The position numbers and the translations under genes were made by a program. The notes under the pieces are model-generated. The model did not search any database and was not told the origin of the DNA. It was given only the letters and a program-made list of their open reading frames with translations. This document shows, piece by piece, positions 34,419-45,676 of a DNA stretch of 64,000 nucleotides. Every line of letters starts with the position of its first letter. The first letter of the stretch is position 1. The stretch comes from Atherix ibis (Eukaryota; Arthropoda; Insecta; Diptera; Athericidae): assembly GCA_958298945.1 (NCBI GenBank), contig OY282609.1, positions 10,026,326-10,090,325 on the forward strand, in the 5' to 3' direction.

Positions 34419-35630
34419 ACAAGTACTTAGCCTACAAAAGAAAAACGAAAATTTTGGAAAGGTGGCAATATATTTTTCCACATAATCTTCTTCAAGCTCG
34501 ATACACTTGGCCCAGCGATGCTCTAACTTTTTTAACCCGTCCAAAAAATACATTTTCTCGAGGGAAGCAAAATAGGCCTCCGTGGCGACGATGACCTCCT
34601 CATTCGACTCAAATCTATTCCCGGCGAGTGATTTTTTCAGGTTTGGAAACAAAAAGTATTCACAGGGGGCCAAATCTGGAGAGTACGGTGGATGGGGCAG
34701 CAATTCGTAGCGCAATTCGACCAATTTAGCCATGGCGACGGCGGAGGTGTCGACGTCAAATCGGCCCAATAAGTCAGCATAGTAGCACCCCGTGATTGTT
34801 TTACCCTTGTCGAGGTAATCGATGCGGATCACACCTTGTGAATCCCAGAAAACGGTGGCCATCATCATTCCGGCCGATCGAACAGTCCTCGCCTTCTTTG
34901 GAGCACGTTCGCCGGGTGAAGTCCACTGTTTCGACTGTTCCTTGATCTCTGGTGTGTACCAGTGAATCCATGTTTCGTCGAAGGTCACGATACGATGCAA
35001 GAACTCCGCTGGATTGCGCTGAAACAGCGCTAAACACGTCGCCAATGTGGTCTCACGGTTCCGCTTGTTTTCCGGTGTGAGCAAACGCGGCACCCATCGC
35101 GCCGACAGCTTTCTCATGCCCAGTTCTTCGTGTAGAATATGATGCACCATTCCACTGCGATGCCCACAGTCTCAGCTATCTCGTGAACCTTCAATCGACG
35201 GTCTGCCAACACGAGATCGTGGACTTTTTTAACGTTTTCCTTCGTAGCAGCCGTTTCCGGGGCACCTGGGCGTGGCTTATCAAAAACCGACGTGCGGCCA
35301 CTAACAAACTCGTTGAACCAATTCTTGATGGTCGCCATCGAAGGAGAAGAGTCACCATACACAGCATCCAAGCGATCTTTGATTTCGCTGCGCGTTTTCC
35401 CTTCCAAAAACAAGAATCTAATCACCGAACGATATTGTTCTTTTTCCATTTTTGTGCAACCGACCGCTTTCAAAGGCTCTCAAAACAAAACTAATGAAGG
35501 GAATCGACTGAAACTTTGACAGTAGGCTACTAAAAGAATGTACTGCACGATGGTAAATTCATGACAGTAGTTCTTTTGTGACAGCAGTTCCATCGGGCGG
35601 TGAGGCTAAGTACTTGTTGAATGACCCTCG
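34419..35630 (-). mobile_element. mariner element, about 1.2 kb, one end eroded
   Basis: The right end is intact. Its reverse complement reads cgagggtcattcaacaagta then cttagcctc, next to a TA (35631-35632). The left end keeps only the inner part of the same repeat (acaagtacttagcct from 34419); the outer 15-17 bases have been replaced or lost. It lies against a J1 relic on the left. Confidence 0.85.
34440..35449 (-). pseudogene. mariner transposase, frameshifted, missing the second catalytic block
   Basis: The protein would start at 35449 (MEKEQYRSVIRFLFLEGKTR), run through a helix-turn-helix region (SMATIKNWFNEFVSGRTSVF) and change frame at about 35114-35150. The second frame reads LGMRKLSARWVPRLL (the WVPRLL linker), VTFDETWIHWYTPE (first Asp), GMMMATVFWDSQGVIRIDYL and DKGKTITGCYYADLLGRF. 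It then jumps from GRFDVD straight to TSAVAMAKLVELRYELL, so the HQDNAPAH-type block with the second Asp is gone. The third block reads PYSPDLAPCEYFLF, with Glu where mariners have Asp. The C-terminus (YVEKYIATFPKF) is otherwise family-like. The protein resembles the irritans group. Confidence 0.88.
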
Positions 35631-35827
35631 TATAATCATCAATGGTTATTTACCTCTTCATCAGACTGTTAAAAAAAATCATTTTTAATCCTTACAAATA
35701 CTTTTGACAAAAATTTGCGGCTACCTTAACCGAAAGCAAGCGTTCAAGGATTTTCAACATTAACGTTTGAACTTGCAGATAGCTTTTAAAAATTCAATTT
35801 TTATGAAGTAAACTTCCACGTTTAACC

Positions 35828-36861
35828 CGGAAAGAAATGACCATTTTTAGGATCTATGGTATTGAACTTAATTTTGTATCAGTTGTATTTAAGTGATCTT
35901 ATCAAAAAAGGTGTCATTTTAAGGGTTGGTTAGTAATCTTACTGTTTTCATAAAAAAACTATATTTAATATCAACGTTAGATATTAGGGAGATACATTTA
36001 CTACTATTTTTATTCGACAAAGATTTGAAGCTAAAAGAAACTGCCCAATCCATCTGCAGCTGGGTTTATGGAGACATCTTAAAATTTAAAAATTAATAGA
36101 TAGTTGAATGATAAACCGGAGTCAAAAGGATAGATGACGTCGCTTTAAATTCATTGGTGGAGTTTGATCCCGTAGAAAGCCTGCCATCTTAAGACTGACA
36201 CCGGATAACAATCACGGATCACTTGAAAAGATTTGGGAAAAAATAGTCAAGAACTTTGGGTACCCCACAAACTTTTTCCTTGTTCGTCTCTATTGTCTGA
36301 AAAAAATCATTACTGGTAATAACAATGGAGTCCTGAATAGTGAGCCAAAAAAAAAACAATGGTTTTTGCTAAATCAAGGACGATTTTTAGCCTCTCAATA
36401 AACATTAACTATAAAAAAGATTCTTCTTTATATTTGGTGCGATTTTTCGGGGGTAATTCATTAATCCTGGTCAAAACGTCACTGCAGAGGTGAATTATGT
36501 CCAAGTGGAAAGAATGAAAATGGTAAAAAAATATGCATCGTGACAACCCAAGACCAGAAAAAAATCACGGAGCTAGATTTAGAAGTTCCGCAACATCCAC
36601 CATATGAGAATTCAGGTCCTGGGAGCATTCGCTTCGAAATGACAATTTCACATCTGTTGATGACCTACACAAAACAACCTCAACTCTTCTTTTTTTTAAT
36701 GAACAAGCACAGGAGTTTTTACAAAAGGATAATTGAAAAACCGCCTAATTTGTGGAGTAAAATAATAGAAAATAATGGAAATCATCTCACATAGTAATAT
36801 TAAATACTGTCAATTAAAAATAATTTTCTTCGTGTTAAAAAAAAAACGCCATTTCTTTCCG
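35828..36861 (+). mobile_element. mariner relic with partial terminal repeats
   Basis: The C-terminal part of a transposase is readable on the plus strand at 36540-36794: ITELDLEVPQHPPYENSGPG (from the PPYSPD block) and FYKRIIEKPPNLWSKIIENN then GNHLT. Upstream pieces read FFLVRLYCLKKIITGNNNGV, where the first catalytic Asp of the TGD/N-E-K block appears as Asn, and IWCDFSGVIH. The left sequence cggaaagaaatgaccatttt (35829) pairs with the reverse complement of the right sequence, cggaaagaaatggcgttttt (ending 36861). These are probably inner terminal-repeat sequence; the outermost bases are unclear. The element is much decayed. Confidence 0.65.
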
Positions 36862-37795
36862 CTTCTACCCCTAATATAAAGATTTTATTTTGTAGGCCTT
36901 AAATTTATGTTTGTGAATTATTGAAAAGAAACTTTTACCATTTCTTTAATATTTTCTGTACAAAAAAATATCCTATTTTGCTTATTTGTCTACTTGAAAT
37001 TGTTTTTTTTTTTTTAAAAAAAATTACACTAAAACTTTTACGAAAATATGTTACGTCTAAAGAATTGTCGATCCGATGAGCCATCATTTTCACAAGTGCT
37101 ACCATAAATTGATTTTTCATGTCACTCTATAGGCAAGCAGCCATTTAGGATTGATAGCTGTAACCGTAGGTACCCTTTTAGGAATAAATCAAATTTACAA
37201 CAGGTCTCCTGAGTATAATAAGGGTGAGAGTAAAAGCCATTTTCTTGAATTGTGCAAGTTCATCTATTTATTTCTTCAATTCACATTTTTTATGCTCAAT
37301 TCTCTTCAAAATCGAATTATTGTACAATCTCTTATGTATTTTCGTACGCTAACATAATAGTTGATTGATGACCAGGTCATAGTTTTTGTATTGTTGGGGG
37401 GGGGGGGAGGGAGAGAGGGGGTTAGAACTTAAACGGGTAGTAAAAATGTGAATGTCAAGAGAGCAAAAAAAGAATCTTATTATTATTTTGGGATTCGCCT
37501 TACGGATAATATGTTTGTTAAGACAAATTGATATTTTTAAATTGTTATGATAATGATTTTTTTTGTACAATTTTTGAAGTTTTTAATTATTTCTATCTTT
37601 TTCTATTGGATAAACTATTTATTATAATCAATTTGATTACTAAAGTCTTTAATTAAAAGAAATTATTCTTATTTTATGTATAAAAATTTTAACTTTTTAA
37701 TTTTTGATAGTAAATTTCTGTTAGAGACTCTTTTGAAATTTGCATATTAATAAATCTCATAATGAGTAACAGAGAATTAATGAATAATAAAGTCA
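36862..37795. other. No recognisable gene; contains a G-rich run
   Basis: AT-rich apart from 37396-37421, where twelve G are followed by aggg, agaga and five G. That G-rich strand could form a quadruplex structure. No coding signal. Confidence 0.35.
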
Positions 37796-37799
37796 TCAG

Positions 37800-38250
37800 A
37801 AATAATGCCATTACGCATATAATAGGCAGCATCGGTAACATTCGACATCGAAACGCTTGTTTCACCCCTAAAGTTTTATTCCGTATGTCCATATGGGTCT
37901 TATTATTGTATTGAATAAAAGTAAATTTTTTTCAACTGTTTTGATGGCTTATCTACAAGTTATTGTAGAAGTCTTAAATGCATTTTTGATTTTTTTATGG
38001 AACAATATTTCCAATAATATGTGTATATATGGAAAGGTATAGTTCTTGGCAAAGAGTAAAAGTAATATGAACACTTTTTTGTTGGTAAGCCTTTATCCTT
38101 TCTTTTCTATACCAATTTTTAGGGTATTTTATGAAAGTTGTACTAGTTAGTATTGGGGTATTTAGAAAGAATATAGTGAGTATAACTTTTAGACAGGAGA
38201 GGCTCAAAAATTCTACCCTGAGTAACATTAGCGTAAATAAATAATATTTC
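37800..38250 (-). mobile_element. J1 relic, thumb region
   Basis: The minus-strand frame 37995-38228 contains QQKSVHITFTLCQELYLSIY, equivalent to VQKSAHVTFTLCRE in the best J1 copy. Nearby, cgtatgtccatatgggtctt matches the J1 tract at 30100 (cgtaagtccatattggtttc). Heavily diverged. Confidence 0.65.
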
Positions 38251-38459
38251 AGTCAACATTTTTAGGATAAGCATTTTGAGGACTTTTGTTACGATTGGAA
38301 GCAGGCTAATGAGTTGGTATGAACAAGGTATATTAGATTTTGCATTTTTGGAGTAGGGAAAACTGCGAAATTATTTTTTGCTAGAAAGATATTGGGAATT
38401 TTCTTCTAAGAAGGTATTCTATAAGATTTTTTTTAATGGTAAGGTGGAAAACATGAAAA

Positions 38460-39580
38460 GACAAAGTGTGAGACCATAAGTCCCTAAAACCACTTTACTA
38501 GCTCACATTTCTATGTCTTTCTATGGAACCACCATCAGGCATTACTTCGTGGGGCAGGGAATAACCGAAATCATTGGTCTGGTGAATTAATTCTACCGTT
38601 TTCTTTCATGTTCATCCAGACGTAGACATTCCATGATTACTATTAGAAGAACTTTGATGGCCATCTACGCCGTCATCAAGTTGAACATCCGGGTCATAAT
38701 TTTATCTGACATCAGAGCCCTGTCAGCACCTACCTGAATTGGGCGCAGTAAAAGAACATGTTCTACGCGTTCTCTACAATCCACTCATAAGAAGGTCTAG
38801 AATTCATTTTATAGGCTATTTAGAATTGCCCATATCCCGTCCAAAATTGGAATACGTAGTAACCAATATCACCACATCGTCGATCTATCCACGGATCCAT
38901 CACCAAGATGAGATGGTGAGTCTCTCTTCCATTGGAGGCATTATCCCAACAATTTTGCCACCTCCTCTTTGGATCGTGCCGCAGCTCCATAGTACCCTCT
39001 CCGGTGGCATACCCTCTGCCGCTCTCATCAGCCAGTATTTCAATCGGTATCATTCGGGCTACATCATAAATTATAGCCTCGTATAATACTGTCCGAAATG
39101 CGCAATCCACCCTCAATACGCTCCTACGGTAGACTGAGGCAACTCAACAAATGTATGTTGCTCTAATCAATCCTTCCTCCCAATACAGCAGGATTAACTT
39201 GACCATGGTTGCCAACAAGGTCCTTCTACCCTGCCTAGATACCCGAGATTCGGCTTAAGCGTGCCAGTATCATCTTTAGAGATAGTCTCGGAGTCCATCT
39301 TATTTTTGCCAATCCTAATAGTGATACTCTCTCTTATCTTGCTTCCCTGTCTCTTATGGTCCGTAAGCCTTAGACTAGTTGTCAGGAGCCAACTTTGAAC
39401 TGAAGCAACAGTCTCATTACAGATCTTTTCTACCTCTTACACATATTTTGTCACTATGACCACAGCAAAATCATCAGCGAATACAATGATTCTCTCCTCC
39501 TCTGGAATATGGAGCCTGAGTATAATCATATATCGTCATACATCGCAAACTGGTCCTATATGATCCCTCTCCCCACTGCT
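38460..39580 (-). mobile_element. R1-like LINE relic, RT palm to C-terminus
   Basis: On the minus strand near 39470-39430 the protein reads FADDFAVVVTKYV, the reverse-transcriptase active-site FADD. A long open stretch at 38820-39116 reads CAFRTVLYEAIIYDVARMIP, IEILADESGRGYATGEG, RRWQNCWDNASNGRETHHLI and DIGYYVFQFWTGYGQF. This matches the order of R1-type LINEs (AFRTVSYEA, P-x-E-I-L-A-D-E, RWDNA-NGRW-HRLI, Y-x-QFLTGHG). Below 38800, ENA*NMFFYCAQFR and CLRLDEHERKR fit the cysteine-rich tail and basic C-terminus. Several stops and shifts. R1 elements classically sit in 28S rRNA genes, but no rDNA is visible here. Confidence 0.8.
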
Positions 39581-39592
39581 TATCCTATTCTA

Positions 39593-39774
39593 CAGCGCGT
39601 AGAACTATCGGTGGCAAGAGGAGGTGAAGGCGCTCCATAAAGTACTGCCCAGAGAGTTAAGAATACAATACCATCTCGACGAGTTTAAGACATTTTTCAC
39701 ATAAAGGATTATAACAGCGCAGTAATTTATTGAGCGCCTTCACCTCCTTTTGCCTCCGATAGTTCTACGTGCTG
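39593..39774. mobile_element. 182-bp MITE with about 56-bp terminal inverted repeats
   Basis: The left arm starts cagcgcgtagaactatcggt, and the reverse complement of the right arm starts cagcacgtagaactatcgga. The arms stay aligned for about 56 bases (through ggaggtgaaggcgctc and on to tactgc) with about five mismatches. TA dinucleotides flank both ends (39591-39592 and 39775-39776), as in Tc1/mariner-mobilised MITEs. The centre (about 70 bp) has no coding capacity. It is GC-richer than its surroundings and lies between the R1-like relic and the DD41D element. Confidence 0.85.
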
Positions 39775-39786
39775 TACCAATTAATA

Positions 39787-41079
39787 TAGGGTTTTCCAAT
39801 AAGAGTAATGTGATTTCTAAGTGACGTTTCGGCCAATTGTAATATGTTATGATTTATCTTTTTTTTCATTGTATTTAGTAATGCTTACAATTTTATCATG
39901 GGAAGATATATGTAAGAACAATGTTTACTAATTATTAAATTTTATTATCAAAATAATCGTTCTAAAATTGCAACTTTTCGTGCGCTTTTTCCATTTTATG
40001 GTCGTAATAATCGTCTAACTGTGCTCGCTATTCTTCGAATTCTTAAAAATTTCGAGTGTACATTTTATTTACATAATGTTCAAGTGCCAATATATGTAAG
40101 ACAAAGAACCGCTCGAAGTAATGAAAATATTGCTGAAGACCGCAATTTGTCGATTCCAAGACGTTCTCCAGAATTAGGACTGTTTCAAACCACAACCTGG
40201 CGGATTTTGAAAAAAGATTTGGGTTTGCATCCGTATAAAATTATTATCACTTAAGAACTGAAGCCATTGGACCACCGTCAACGTCGTGAATTTGCTGATT
40301 TTGTCTTGGAACAACTTGAAAACGATAACGATTTTTTTAAAGAAAATCATCTTCTCCGATGAGGCTCACTTTCATCTGAGTGGTGCGGTAAATAAACAAA
40401 ACTGTCGATTATGGTGCGAAGAAAATCTACAAATAATTCATGAACACCCATTACATTCACCTAAATAGATAGTTTGGTGTGGTTTTTGGTCTGGTGGAAT
40501 CATCGGTCCGTACTTCGTTCGAAATGAAGCTGGTAACACCGTTACTGTCAATGGAGAGCGGTATAGACCGCTGATAACCAACTTTTTATGGCCGAAATTG
40601 GAAGAAGTTAATCTTGACAACATCTGGTTCCAACAAGACGGGGCTACGTGCCACACAGCACGTGCAACAATCGAATTATTGCGAGAAAAGTTTGGAGATT
40701 GGATTATGTCAAGAAATTGTGATATTGAATGGCCTCCAAGAAGTTGTGATTTAACACCATTAGACTATTTCTGGTGATGTTATTTGAAGTCATTGGTCTT
40801 TGGCAATAAACCAGACTCTCTTCAAGCTTTAGAAGTCAATATTGAATGTGCTATTCATGACATACACGTACGACTTAATTTAATGAAAAATGTGCTCGAA
40901 AATTGGGATCATCGAATTCGTTCCTGCAAAAGAAGTCGTGGAGGCCATTTGCATGACGTTTTATTCAGAACTTAATTGTATTGATTGTACTTCACAATAA
41001 ATAAAAAACACTTGAATTTTCTTAATAATTAGTGTGTTTTTTCTTAAAGAAATCATATCACTCTTATTGGAAAACCCTT
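39787..41079 (+). mobile_element. DD41D-type mariner element, full length (about 1.29 kb)
   Basis: The left end tagggttttccaataagagt and the reverse complement of the right end aagggttttccaataagagt match over about 30 bases. TA flanks both sides (39785-39786 and 41080-41081). The length and single-transposase layout fit a complete Tc1/mariner-superfamily element. The enclosed gene has a few stops only, so this is one of the younger copies in the window. Confidence 0.88.
39900..40975 (+). pseudogene. DD41D-type (rosa-like) transposase, nearly complete, three stops and a frameshift
   Basis: N-terminal part: ATFRALFPFYGRNNRLTVLA, QVPIYVRQRTARSNENIAED and QTTTWRILKKDLGLHPYKI (helix-turn-helix type). 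Catalytic part: IIFSDEAHFHLSGAVNKQNC (first Asp), WSGGIIGPYFVRNEAGNTVT, VNGERYRPLITNFLWPKL, IWFQQDGATCHTARATIELL (second Asp) and WPPRSCDLTPLDYFW (third Asp). Counting from QQD to PLD gives 41 intervening residues, hence DD41D, the spacing reported for the rosa group. The tail reads CKRSRGGHLHDVLF. Breaks: stop TAA at about 40252, a frame change near 40330 in a T run, stop TAG at about 40466, and a stop in place of Gly after DYFW (about 40776). All three Asp codons survive. Confidence 0.88.
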
Positions 41080-41081
41080 TA

Positions 41082-43195
41082 CCATCGAAGGTGAAGCATA
41101 TCCTCCTGCAGTCAAATTGAGCTGAGGTGTTGTAGAAGATGCCATATTTCAGAAGAGTCTTAGGTATTTGGAAGGGTGGACTATGTCCGATATATCTTTA
41201 CGGATTTTGCTCGTGTGTACAATGACTTTTCGTCAGAGTGTGTCTTTTGTAATTGACGTCTTCGTGTGGTATGGGAAATCGTCTCAACTCAACAAAAAAA
41301 GCTCAATCAAAATTTTAAAGTTTTTTTTAAACTTCTATAAAATTTTGTACAAACAAAAACTATAACATTTCACAAGTTTCCCATTTTGTCAAATATTATA
41401 TTGAGTGTCAATTAAATATCCTTAAAATATTTCATAATTTCCTCTTTTCTAAAAATTTATGGCAACTCTTCTTTCTTTTTTTTTAAATTTTTTTTCCATA
41501 TTTTAAAAATAGTTCTGTCCTTTGCCTACTATATGAGATATGCATGAAAACTTCCTACAACCTTTCAATAGCTTATTAGGTCATTGGCTTTTTACACATT
41601 TGAGATGGAATATTTTACTAAACCTTATCCATATTTTATCTAAGGCAATTCGTACAAAATATTGTCAATTTATTCCCAAATATTATACGCAATTTATGTT
41701 AGTAGAGAGCGTCATTTTATATCCTTTTCTCTGTAATCTAAAACATTTCTTCGGTGTAATAATCTTGAAAATTCGCCTTGTCCATTTCTATTTTACATGT
41801 CGCAAAAGCTTTACTAATTTAATCTGGTTTTTGGTTTTTTATTTTGTTTTTGCTCATAGTTATGAATATAAACATTACTGTAAGGCCTTTTTGGTATTTT
41901 TTCGGACTCTTTTAGTTGAGTGCTCTTCTGAAATCATTTTCATCCACAATCTATGTATGTGTGTACACTTATTTTACGCCAATTTTATTATTGTCCTTGC
42001 TTACAATATCCTTTAAAAGAGACATTTCTTCTCTAAACAGTACAGAGTTTTCTATTTTCATTCGAGCACCCAATGATGCCTGACAAAAATGATGATGATT
42101 TCTTCATGTTCGCCTATGAGTTGTGTGGTCTGTCAATCCAAGCATGTTCTCTGCTCATTTAATGGAACGTATTTTCTATATGGGCCCTATATCCTCTCCT
42201 CTACAAAACATATCTAATAAATGGTATATCACTAATACTGAAAATATGCTATGTGTACATGTCCGTTCGTACAATTGGATCCTTTTAGCCAAAAAAATTA
42301 CAAAAATAATATGACTAAGAAACCAGGAAAACGATAATAAAAATCCCAAATGGAGGGGCAAAAAAAATCAAAATTACAATAATAAGTAAAAGAGTAACAA
42401 AATAACATCAAACGTTATAATAATCACTAACACATGGAGAGATATTCGTCCTGTGTAAGTGTTCAGAAAAAATTATACATTGTAGAATAAGCGTATTCGG
42501 TTTTCTTTGAATACTACTCCCAAGAGAAGGATAACCACAATTGTGTAGATCTGCGTTAAGTTAGCGCACCTCATCTTAAAAAGTGAAATATTTTCGAACC
42601 GTCCAACTTTAGTTCGTATCAACATTTTCTGATAAGCTCCGTCTGATTATTTCCATCCCAGATCGACCATTTTTGTTTGCTGAGCTTTTTATTTGCATTT
42701 TATTATTATTTAAATTCTAAAAAAAGTATCTTTATTATCTTCTGTCTCTTATTAACAATTTTGCACACTAATGAACAGATTAACTCAATTTGAACAAAAA
42801 AGGATTGCACATAAATTTCGCCTTTGAATTACTTAAAGTACAGGAAATATTTTTAAATGATAAGAAAAATTATTAATTTTAATATTGTACTTAGATTATC
42901 ATTAAGATTATTGTTTTTTTTTTATAAGTATTTTCAGTAAAGATGCGTATCTTTTCTCTATTCGGAATAGTTTTTATTAAAGGAGAATTTTTTTTTATAT
43001 TAAATGGTGTTTATCTAGTCTTGATTTTCAAGAATGTATTCTTTTAGAATAATTTATACTGAAACGCATTGCTTTAAGAAATTATTCATTGAAACCAACT
43101 TCAAAGAGTTTAGAGAACTATTTAGATAAAAATTTATCAAGGACTACATGGGGTTAAATTTTTTTAATTAGACACACCCATATCAAAAACAAATG
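41082..43195. other. No recognised gene; one long hydrophobic ORF
   Basis: A plus-strand frame at 41540-42016 is open for 158 codons, long for sequence this AT-rich. It contains many aromatic and hydrophobic residues (NLIWFLVFYFVFAHSYEYKH; VECSSEIIFIHNLCMCVHLF). I see no family motif, no upstream promoter-like context and no splice pattern. It could be an unrecognised membrane-protein exon, the antisense of a decayed element, or chance. Confidence 0.2.
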
Positions 43196-43199
43196 GGAC

Positions 43200-44805
43200 T
43201 TCACATATACAATTTAAAATTGTACGGAGTATTTTCGATTGAAAAGATTGCATTTGTTGGGAATAGATAAGCTTAGTAGAGCTCCAGAGTTGTAGTCCGT
43301 AAGTCCATATTGGTATTGAATAAGACGACTTTGCTGTCTATTGTAAGTTTAGAACATTTGTCTAGAGGTCTAAGTAGTTTTTTAATTCTTATCTTTTAAG
43401 TCTTTTATGTGGGTTCCATATCAAGCGTTTGTCTAAGTTCAGTTCTAAATGCCGAACTTTAGTGTGTTGTTGTATGGCACTGCGATTAAGGTATATGGGA
43501 CATTATGATTTAAATTAATGTTCGTGGGTAGATTCACGTTCGTTGACTTTTATACTTCAGCTAGTAATCCAGTTATAGAGTGTTTGGATTTTGGACTGAA
43601 GAATTTTAGAAGCGTGTTGGGCATTTTCGCTAAATGCAAAGCTGGCCGTATTGTTGGCATATGTAGCAACGAAGGTATTGGAACAAATTAGGTTATCGGG
43701 AATGTATCAATATTGTAGAGGTTGAGTTGAATTATACTTCCTTCGAAAAGTTATTGGAGAGTTCGTTTTATTCGTTTACTTGGAAGTGTTGGTTGGAAAG
43801 GAATGATCCTACGACTATAAAATAGGTAGAAGGAAGGATTATCATAAGTTTCTTGTGTAAACCTGGATGCCAAACTCTATCAGAAGCTTGACTTATATTA
43901 AGAAACACACGGGGACAGTAGTCTTTTATTTCTAAAGAGGATGCAATGAAATCGACGACTTCATAACACTGCTGGGTAGTAGAGTGTTTGGAGCAGAAAC
44001 CAAACTGATGGGAATTAAATTTTAGACTTAAAGTAGGGGATGTAAGTAGCGGAGAACTATTTTTTGAAAGATTTTTAAGGGATCATTTTTGTAATGGCAA
44101 ATTTCTAGAGTATTGAGAAATTTGTTGTTCGAAGAATAAAGTTATATAACGTAGTTAGTAAAACTTTTGCCTTTTTAGGAAGTTGTTGGAGTATATTGGA
44201 GGTGATGATATCATAGCCAAGAGCATTGTTTTTAGAAAGAAATTCTTTAGAAGAAGTGTTCATCTTTAGGGGGAAATTCATGGGTAAGAAAATGGTTAGT
44301 TCTGCTTCTACAATAGTATGTCTTCATATGGAGTAAATGTTTATCTAAGTTGCTCAGCAAAAGTGTGCGGTTTGGACCAACTTCAGTCAGTTTTTCGTAA
44401 TAGTACGTTATTTAAGCAAACATAATTTTTGTCTTATCATGAATGATGAAGTCTAGTATCTAAAACGTTCCATCTTATATTTTAAGATTTCATCGCTGGT
44501 CATTCTTATCTGTTGCCAATAAGCGCGTGCTTTGCGTTTTTCTATATTTAGTCGCCTAATTTTTAGTAGTTGATTTCTCTAGTTTTGTAAAGATTTCGTG
44601 TTTTTACGTTTATGTGAAGAAACTGAAGTGTTTTTAAGACCACATAGCGTTTAATATAGAATACTTCTCTGACTGATATTTATCTTTCTTCAAAATTTCT
44701 TTATGCTACCGAAGAATTTTTGGATGAAAAATATTTGATTTTTATAAGAAATAAACTCGTTGTAACATTCAATGGCACATTGTTATAAGGTACTACAAAA
44801 ATACA
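43200..44805 (-). mobile_element. J1 Jockey-type relic, longest 5' coverage in the window
   Basis: From 43200 to about 44000 the minus strand aligns with the thumb and palm of the other J1 copies, mostly without frames. Further 5' (44060-44600) short frames are readable: NNALGYDIITSNILQQLPKK and AKVLLTTLYNFILRTTNFS, equivalent to KKAPGYDLITSEILKQISKK and VLITYIYNSILRTSFF of the best copy. Before them come RNQLLKIRRLNIEKRKARAY and WQQIRMTSDE, the linker between endonuclease and RT. This copy reaches further upstream than the one at 50057. It ends against a mariner at 44812. Confidence 0.78.
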
Positions 44806-44811
44806 GTATTT

Positions 44812-45676
44812 CGAGGGTAGTTACAGAAGTATCTGACCTAGGAAATAAAATACGAAAAATTTGCGGAAAAATATCTCTATTTCTCAACATAGACTCCTTT
44901 TAGCTCGATACACTTTCCGCAACGATGTTTAATAGCTTCGATACCATATTTATAGTAGGAACCGTCAAGCTTCTAAATTTTTTACCACCGAGCTATTTTT
45001 TCAAGTTTGGAAAGCGAAAATAATCTGAGGGTGCTAAATCTGGCGAATAGAATGCGTCAAGAAGCAATTCAAACTCTTTGATTTTGATTATCACGATAAC
45101 GGTTGTATGAACTGGAGCATTGTCATCAATGCTCGGCTTTATTGCTGCGAAACTTTGCCAAACACTTAATTTAAACATTCTTATAACGCTGTGTATGTTT
45201 CATTGTGAGCAAACGCAGCACCCATCTTGCGCATAGCTTTTCTTATGTCCAAAATTTTAGTCAATAGGCTATGGTACAGCACCTTCTGAAATGCCTACTA
45301 CGAGTCATTCAATATCATTTTGTGGATTTTCTTGACTATTTCTGGCGTAGTCATCTCCTTTAGGTGATCACTACAATGGGCTTTTTGGCAATATTTTATT
45401 ATTCTAAACGAAGGAGTAGACTTTGTAAGTGTAGAGTCTACCTCGACTTTGAAACACGTTATACTGAAATACATAACGACGACCAATTTTTTCCATATTT
45501 ACAAATTTACTGAGAGCGCTCACTATTAATGGCTGTCAAATAAATACTAAGCAACGCAGTATCATTAAAAGTTCAAACTTCAGCTTTGCAAAATTATTAC
45601 TTTCGACCATAGTAATTTTTTCAAGCAAAAAAAGGCGATCTATATATCAGGTCGGGCACTTCTCAAACTACCTTAG
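44812..45676 (-). mobile_element. mariner relic, irritans-like, about 0.87 kb
   Basis: The left end cgagggtagttacagaag and the reverse complement of the right end ctaaggtagtttgagaag form terminal repeats. A TA follows the right end (45677-45678); the left equivalent reads tt. Minus-strand transposase pieces: EMTTPEIVKKIHKMILNDS (45298-45360, N-terminal region as in irritans mariners), IDDNAPVHTTVIVIIKIKEF (second Asp) and FYSPDLAPSDYFRFPNLKK (third Asp). The region between the N-terminal part and the second Asp, including the first catalytic Asp, is missing or unreadable. Confidence 0.82.
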
